Assembly: GCA_051652645.1 (NCBI GenBank)
Contig: JBOFUP010000008.1
Span: 62,001-126,000, forward strand
Direction: 5' to 3'
Origin: UBA7332 sp051652645
GTDB lineage: Bacteria > Bacteroidota > Bacteroidia > Bacteroidales > UBA7332
DNA: 64,000 nucleotides
A program made the translations under genes and the position numbers. The notes under the pieces were generated by a model. That model saw nothing but the letters and a program-made list of their open reading frames with translations, ran no database searches and was not told where the DNA came from. Below are positions 59,232 to 64,000 of the stretch, piece after piece (positions within the stretch are counted from its first letter, which is position 1; every line of letters begins with the position of its first letter).

Positions 59232-60515
59232 ATGTCTACCAACAACAGAAAGATCTATTTCATCTACCTTTTTACACTACTCTTATCCTTTAGTCTACAA
59301 GCTCAAAAGAAAAGCAACCCTCTAAGCCTACTCACCGACTCTATTTATATAGTAGCGGAGGATGAGGAAATGTTAAATAGACTAAGAAATATGCCAAACA
59401 TTGATGTTGGTCGTGGTGTATCTTTCCAACCAAAAGACAAATGGTTTCAGATGACTATGCGTTTTAGAATGCAAAACATGGTTGGATTGACTCTAAATGA
59501 TGATTTCGGTCTAGAAAAAACAGATGCTCAAGTAAAACGCCTTCGACTTCGTTTCGACGGATATGTATACACTCCAAAACTAACATATACTATACAGTTA
59601 GGATTCACTGCATATGACGCTGCACTACTTCCGAACGAAAACATGAACGTTGTACGTGATGCTATGGTATATTATGCACCAAACTCATCATGGAACTTTG
59701 GTTTTGGGCAAACAAAGATCAGAGCCAATCGTGCTAGGGTTAACTCTTCAAGTGCATTACAATTTGTTGATCGCTCAATCGTAAACTCAGAATTTAATAT
59801 TGATCGTGACTTTGGATTCTTTGGAGAATTTAATAGAAAACTATTCTCTGATTTCAACCTAGTGGCCAAAGGATCTATTACTTCAGGCGACGGTCGAAAC
59901 ATACAAAGTGCGGCTAAAAGTGGATACGCTTACACCGGCCGCCTTGAATTCTTCCCTCTAGGCCGTTTCAAGCTCATGGGTGATGTGTTTGAGGGTGATT
60001 ATGAAAGAGAAGACAAGCCTAAGTTCATGATAGCAGCAGCCGCTAGTTATAATGACCGTGCTGTAAGACTTAAAGGGCAAACTGGCAGCTACATTATTGA
60101 CGATCAAACAAGATGCATGAACTCATACTTTGTAGATCTAATATTCAAATATAACGGATTTGCATTCTACACTGATTGGATGGCTCGCAAAAGCAATGAT
60201 CTAATAATATACGATTCTGATGGAAATGCTGCACAAAATATCTTTGGAGGGCAAGGGATAAATGTACAAACCAGCTACATTTTCCCTTCAAAATGGGAGA
60301 TAGCCCTTAGAAATTCAACCATCATACCCGAAAAAGAGATCCGATCTATGGTTAAATATGAGAATTGGAACCAATCTACACTTGGTATAACTAGATATTT
60401 GATTGGGCACAATCTGAAGATACAAGCAGATGCTTCATTCAACCATAGAAAAGGACAAGCCAAGGAGATGTACAATCCATATGAATTCCGTTTCCAGGTT
60501 GAACTAGGATTCTAA
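59232..60515 (+). CDS. OprO/OprP-like outer-membrane porin (phosphate-selective family)
   Basis: 427 residues from the ATG at 59232, which directly precedes a signal peptide (FIYLFTLLLSFSLQAQ); an upstream start would place 28 odd residues before it. The barrel starts with WFQMTMRFRMQNM and contains the family stretch VKRLRLRFDGYVYTPKLTYTIQLGF, NFGFGQTKIRANRARVNSSSALQFVDRSIVN and GFFGEFNR. Strands end in RFQVELGF. The family contains phosphate- and pyrophosphate-selective porins, but selectivity cannot be read directly from this sequence. It is divergent from the TonB receptor, across an 11-bp-repeat array. Confidence 0.87.
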   Translation: MSTNNRKIYFIYLFTLLLSFSLQAQKKSNPLSLLTDSIYIVAEDEEMLNRLRNMPNIDVGRGVSFQPKDKWFQMTMRFRMQNMVGLTLNDDFGLEKTDAQVKRLRLRFDGYVYTPKLTYTIQLGFTAYDAALLPNENMNVVRDAMVYYAPNSSWNFGFGQTKIRANRARVNSSSALQFVDRSIVNSEFNIDRDFGFFGEFNRKLFSDFNLVAKGSITSGDGRNIQSAAKSGYAYTGRLEFFPLGRFKLMGDVFEGDYEREDKPKFMIAAAASYNDRAVRLKGQTGSYIIDDQTRCMNSYFVDLIFKYNGFAFYTDWMARKSNDLIIYDSDGNAAQNIFGGQGINVQTSYIFPSKWEIALRNSTIIPEKEIRSMVKYENWNQSTLGITRYLIGHNLKIQADASFNHRKGQAKEMYNPYEFRFQVELGF

Positions 60516-60537
60516 TTATTGTAATTATGATAGTGTG

Positions 60538-60588
60538 AAACAAGAGGTAGTAAGTGATTGTAGATTAATCACGTACTACCTCTTGTTT
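60538..60588 (+). terminator. Terminator of the porin gene
   Basis: A stem of AAACAAGAGGTAGTA with its complement and an inner GTGATT/AATCAC pairing, ending in a run of T's. Confidence 0.8.
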
Positions 60589-60800
60589 TTTATAACAATG
60601 TATTAAACTACTACTTTCAAAACTAATATCTAAAAGCATATACATTTTCGCCCTAAAGTGTACATTTTCTTGGTCAAGAAGAGTTATCTAGAAAGAAATA
60701 AATAGGCTGCCATTTTTCAAAAAAGCAAAGGATAATAAATTAATATCAAGCAGCATAGGTGTAAAGCCGCAAACTTATGTGGTTGTTAAATGAGGCAGCT

Positions 60801-60911
60801 ATTGCAATGTATTAAAGAAATAACGACTACCTCTACCTTGTAATATAATCTATTACCAAATCAAATTTGCCATTGTCATACCAATTCAACAAAACAGCAA
60901 TATTTGACAAT
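60801..60911 (+). repeat. Diverged dispersed repeat, contiguous copy
   Basis: Positions 60801-60871 resemble 39024-39092, and 60875-60911 resemble 39774-39815, so this copy is contiguous where the other is split by about 680 bp. Both are in gene-free sequence. The repeat has no clear reading frame. Confidence 0.5.
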
Positions 60912-60972
60912 CCCATAAGGTTAGGAAATAATCTAGAACATAGTTACATAATTATTGAACACCTTACCAATT

Positions 60973-61021
60973 AGTAAGATCGAGGTTACTCCAATGTTTA
61001 TGGAGCAACCTCGATCTTACT
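60973..61021 (-). terminator. Terminator of the MsrBA gene
   Basis: Left arm AGTAAGATCGAGGTTACTCCA pairs with its near-complement (one mismatch), loop 7 nt, between the convergent genes, 64 bp after the stop codon at 61086. Confidence 0.65.
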
Positions 61022-61085
61022 AAATAAAAAACATTATTATAAGAACAAGTAACAAATATAGCTTATAGATAAAGATATTAATCTA

Positions 61086-62045
61086 CTAAAAAATTTGAGT
61101 ATACTTATGACAATAAGGCGTTTTGCCATTATGCTCATAATATCGCTGATGATATTCCTCTGCTCTATAGAATGGTGCTGCAGGTCTCAACTGGGTTGCT
61201 ACTTCGTATCCCATAAGAGTTAATTCTAGAATTAACTTCTTGGCTATATCATACTCTTCGTCTGATTGGTAAAATATTACAGAGAGATACTGAGGGCCTA
61301 TATCTGGCCCCTGTCCATCTATTTGAGTAAAGTCATGAGTCTCGAAGAAAAACTTTAGTAAATCCTCATAAGTTAATTTTGAGGGATCGTATACCACCTT
61401 GCAACACTCGACATGCCCAGTTTTCTTTGTGCACACATCTCTATAGGTCGGGTTTTTAACCGTACCGCCCATAAATCCAACAGACGTAGATACTACGCCA
61501 TTCAACCTAGAAAAATAGTATTCGGTACCCCAAAAGCATCCTGAAGCAACATATGCAACTGCACTCTCTTCATCAGGAATAATAACAGGCATAGGCAACT
61601 CAGCTTGCGGTATGAAGTTCATAGAAATGGAATTCACACAGTGACGAACCATCTTTGGCGTTAGTCCTTCGTTGAAAAATATGTGTCCTAAATGACCATT
61701 ACAGTTAGCACATATTATCTCTGTTCGCCTACCATCCTTATCTGGGACTCTCTTTACTGCACCTTTTATCTCATCATCAAAGCTAGGCCATCCACAGGAT
61801 GACTCAAACTTGTGCTCCGATTTATAAAGTGGGGAATTACACTGTTTACAAACATATAGACCAATCTCCTTATTGTTTGTATATTTCCCAATAAAGGCCC
61901 TCTCTGTTCCCTTATTTATTATCACTTCTCTCTCTGCATTTGTTAGTGTATTGTACTCCATAACTCTATTTTTCTGTGCTACAAGTAATATATATAACAA
62001 GGCAAGACATATCAATAATATTATTCCTCGATATTTGTTTTGCAT
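61086..62045 (-). CDS. Membrane-anchored peptide methionine sulfoxide reductase MsrB-MsrA fusion
   Basis: 319 residues. An uncleaved N-terminal anchor or signal (GIILLICLALLYILLVA) is followed by MsrB (about 35-145) with zinc cysteines C66, C69, C112 and C115 and catalytic C136 in VRHCVNS. MsrA follows (about 163-319), with its catalytic C170 in SGCFWG and a later YHQRYYEH stretch. The order B then A is the reverse of many fusions. It repairs both diastereomers of oxidised methionine, here probably in the periplasm or on the envelope. Confidence 0.95.
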   Translation of the reverse strand: MQNKYRGIILLICLALLYILLVAQKNRVMEYNTLTNAEREVIINKGTERAFIGKYTNNKEIGLYVCKQCNSPLYKSEHKFESSCGWPSFDDEIKGAVKRVPDKDGRRTEIICANCNGHLGHIFFNEGLTPKMVRHCVNSISMNFIPQAELPMPVIIPDEESAVAYVASGCFWGTEYYFSRLNGVVSTSVGFMGGTVKNPTYRDVCTKKTGHVECCKVVYDPSKLTYEDLLKFFFETHDFTQIDGQGPDIGPQYLSVIFYQSDEEYDIAKKLILELTLMGYEVATQLRPAAPFYRAEEYHQRYYEHNGKTPYCHKYTQIF

Positions 62046-62172
62046 AGTATGATTGTAATAAAGTAACGTTCGTAAGGTTTAACACTCTTATATAATAAAA
62101 TGTTCGCTTACTTTTGAGGAATTAAAGAGCTAAATATTATAAATTGTCCAGCAATTCTTTGATCTAATATTC

Positions 62173-62180
62173 TATCTTTG
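62173..62180 (+). promoter_or_regulatory. -7 element for metF
   Basis: TATCTTTG matches TAnnTTTG, 41 bp before the ATG at 62222. Confidence 0.5.
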
Positions 62181-62221
62181 TATAAATTATCCCGAGTTGT
62201 ACATAGACCTACGATTAGCCG

Positions 62222-63175
62222 ATGAGTGTTATTGACATTATAAATAGCTGCGAGAAGAGCGCTTTCTCTTTTGAGGTACTACCTCCACTGAAGGGCAATA
62301 GCATAGATAAAGTATTTAGTACAATTGATACTTTGCGCGAATTTGAGCCCAAATACATCAATATAACAACGCACAGAAGCGACATAGTCTACAAGACCAC
62401 CGAGAGTGGATTATTTAGACAAGTGATGGAACGCAAGAGGCCAGGAACAGTTGCTATTGCAGCAGCTATTCAGAGCAGATATAAAATACCTGCTGTACCT
62501 CACATAATATGTAGTGGGTTCTCCAAAAGTGAGATTGAGTATTCGTTGATTGATCTAAACTTCCTAGGTATATGTGATCTTCTTCTTCTTAGGGGTGATA
62601 AATCTAAGAGTGAGCCAATATCTGGCATAAACATAGATGGTCACAACTATGCTTTGGACCTGCAAGATCAGGTAAACAAATACAACCAAGGTTTCTTCTT
62701 GGATGGATCCCCTATGGATAGATTGCCAAACTCTTTTTCTTACGGTGTTGCAGGTTATCCTGAGAAGCATGAGGAGGCTCCTAATTTAGAGTCCGACATG
62801 CATTGGCTAAAAGCGAAGGTTGATTCTGGTGCTGATTATATAGTAACTCAGATGTTCTTTGACAATAACAAGTTCTTTGAGTTTGTTCGTCGATGCAGAG
62901 AAGCTGGTATTACTGTACCAATTATTCCTGGATTAAAGCCTTTGACTACCATTAATCAATTAAGTGTTCTTCCACGTATATTTCATGTAGATATTCCTGA
63001 GATCTTTGCCTCAGAACTAAGAAAATGTAAGAGTGAAAGTGCTACCAAGGAGTGTGGGGTTGAATGGGGAATACATCAATCCAAAGAGCTGATTGCTGCT
63101 GGTGTACCTAGCATACACTTTTACACACTAAATGCGACACAAAGTGTGAAGCATATAGCTCAAAAGGTTTATTAA
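62222..63175 (+). CDS. metF: 5,10-methylenetetrahydrofolate reductase (MetF)
   Basis: 317 residues. The FAD-containing TIM-barrel reductase signatures are SFEVLPPLKGNSI, ITTHRSD, LRGDKS and VTQMFFDNNKFFEFVRRC, with PIIPGLKPL near the end. It reduces 5,10-methylene-THF to 5-methyl-THF, the methyl donor for methionine synthesis. The DNA polymerase delta-prime gene follows after 19 bp, so the two may be co-transcribed. Confidence 0.96.
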   Translation: MSVIDIINSCEKSAFSFEVLPPLKGNSIDKVFSTIDTLREFEPKYINITTHRSDIVYKTTESGLFRQVMERKRPGTVAIAAAIQSRYKIPAVPHIICSGFSKSEIEYSLIDLNFLGICDLLLLRGDKSKSEPISGINIDGHNYALDLQDQVNKYNQGFFLDGSPMDRLPNSFSYGVAGYPEKHEEAPNLESDMHWLKAKVDSGADYIVTQMFFDNNKFFEFVRRCREAGITVPIIPGLKPLTTINQLSVLPRIFHVDIPEIFASELRKCKSESATKECGVEWGIHQSKELIAAGVPSIHFYTLNATQSVKHIAQKVY

Positions 63176-63194
63176 TTAAAAGATCATTACTATA

Positions 63195-64000
63195 ATGTTT
63201 TTTCATCAGATTATTGGTCAAGAGGAGATAAAAGATCGTCTACTGCGATCAGTGAAGCTAGATCAAATACCTCATGCTCAACTCCTTTGCGGAGGAGAAG
63301 GTGTCGGCAAATTTGCTCTTGCTTTAGCCTACTCTAGATATATACACTGCACCAATCGTGGTGTTGAAGATGCTTGTGGCGTCTGTCCCTCTTGCAGAAA
63401 ATATGATGAATTAGTACACCCCGACCTGCACTTCGTATTTCCTATATACAAGAGTGCAAAGCTCAAGAAAGAGATTTGCGACGACTATCTAAAGGAATTT
63501 CGTGAGTTCATCTTTAAAAGTGGATATCTTAGTTACTCCTCTTGGATGAGTTTTATCGAGAGTGATAATGCGCAAGGGCTTATATATTCAAATGAATCTG
63601 CAGAGATAATGCGCAAGATCAATCTTAAAAGCTATGAGGCTGAATATAAGATAATGATTATATGGTTGCCTGAAAGGCTCCATGAGAGTTGTGCAAACAA
63701 GATACTGAAATTGCTTGAAGAACCCCCAGAGAAGACTCTCTTCTTGCTTGTTAGCGATCAACCAGATAGAGTCCTACTAACTATTCAATCTCGCTCACAA
63801 AGAATAAATATAAGGAATATTGAGTTGGATAAGCTCAAAGAAGCACTAATGACTCGATATATGCTATCCTCAGAAGACGCCTCTTCTATAGCTCACTACT
63901 CTAGCGGCAACTACCTAAAAGCACTAGAGTGCTTAAGTACGAGTGAAGATAGCAAACTATTCTATGAGCACTTTATCACAATGATGCGTATGGCTTATGC
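63195..64000 (+). CDS. holB: DNA polymerase III delta-prime subunit (HolB), C-terminus cut by window edge
   Basis: The frame from the ATG at 63195 stays open for 268 codons to the window end. It is an AAA+ clamp-loader subunit: MFFHQIIGQEEIKDRLL, a P-loop GGEGVGKFALA, a zinc-binding motif CGVCPSC, and the sensor region WLPERLHESCANKILKLLEEPPEKTLFLLVS. These are the delta-prime features. The Walker A has the glycine/lysine pattern, but the residue after K is F. The subunit opens the beta clamp during loading. Confidence 0.93.
   Translation, partial: MFFHQIIGQEEIKDRLLRSVKLDQIPHAQLLCGGEGVGKFALALAYSRYIHCTNRGVEDACGVCPSCRKYDELVHPDLHFVFPIYKSAKLKKEICDDYLKEFREFIFKSGYLSYSSWMSFIESDNAQGLIYSNESAEIMRKINLKSYEAEYKIMIIWLPERLHESCANKILKLLEEPPEKTLFLLVSDQPDRVLLTIQSRSQRINIRNIELDKLKEALMTRYMLSSEDASSIAHYSSGNYLKALECLSTSEDSKLFYEHFITMMRMAY

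Larger units (their letters stand above)
60516..61085. other. Convergent intergenic region with repeat copy and terminators
   Basis: Between the plus-strand porin and the minus-strand MsrBA gene. It has a terminator at each side, a diverged repeat at 60801-60911, and a possible stem between AGGCTGCC (60704-60711) and GGCAGCT (60794-60800). I see no coding sequence or known RNA. Confidence 0.55.

Overview
The window looks like a chromosomal segment of a low-GC member of Bacteroidota, most likely order Bacteroidales and close to the Porphyromonas/Tannerella side. The signs are SusC/SusD-type outer-membrane transporters, a one-protein hybrid two-component regulator, proteins ending in type IX secretion (T9SS) sorting domains, promoters of the Bacteroidota form TAnnTTTG, and Bacteroidota-specific families (DUF4954, DUF4292, an HU/LysM fusion). 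No rRNA, tRNA, CRISPR array, insertion sequence or prophage was seen. The assignment below family level is inference.

Positions 1-8970 hold a glycan-use locus. On the minus strand lie a T9SS-exported beta-sandwich protein, a T9SS-exported GH18 enzyme with a LamG domain apparently nested in its barrel, and the N-terminal third of a SusC-like receptor cut by the window edge. The regulator of the locus (hybrid histidine kinase/AraC) is divergent. Between its terminator and the next gene cluster is an orphan array of four palindromes spaced exactly 22 bp apart.

Positions 9297-15740 form a seven-gene minus-strand envelope/housekeeping operon running from a low-molecular-weight tyrosine phosphatase through dut, a TPR lipoprotein, a DUF4292 lipoprotein, an EnvC-like murein hydrolase activator and kdsA to a small phosphoesterase. 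Positions 15910-27553 carry an exported aminopeptidase C, purH, the rod-shape cluster mreB-mreC-mreD-PBP2-rodA, and a periplasmic M16 protease. A SusC/SusD pair without neighbouring enzymes follows (27998-32680), then a GNAT protein, a glyoxalase I-like protein, outer-membrane phospholipase A, rpoN, a PAP2-like membrane protein, purE and a SufE protein.

A 1.5-kb gene-free stretch (38507-40004) contains hairpins, a 24-bp palindrome and pieces of a diverged repeat that recurs at 60801-60911. Positions 40056-49273 hold an orphan propeller sensor, a dciA-like gene, recF, divergent HU and HU-TM-LysM genes, a zinc-ribbon/FHA protein, a methyltransferase, a DUF1015 protein and a small T9SS-tail-like protein. 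glmS and DUF4954 follow (49375-53255).

Positions 53540-60590 contain a small cysteine-rich repeat protein and what I propose is a phosphate-responsive locus: a TonB-dependent receptor, a beta-helix lipoprotein, an OprO/OprP-like porin, a MORN protein and a stand-alone beta-sandwich protein. Two arrays of TGTAAT-like hexamers repeated every 11 bp, a geometry typical of PhoB/OmpR-family sites, sit upstream of these genes. The window ends with a membrane-anchored MsrB-MsrA fusion, metF and the start of the gene for DNA polymerase III delta-prime. The signals most worth testing are the 11-bp arrays, the 22-bp palindrome array, the HU-TM-LysM protein and the nested LamG/GH18 enzyme.
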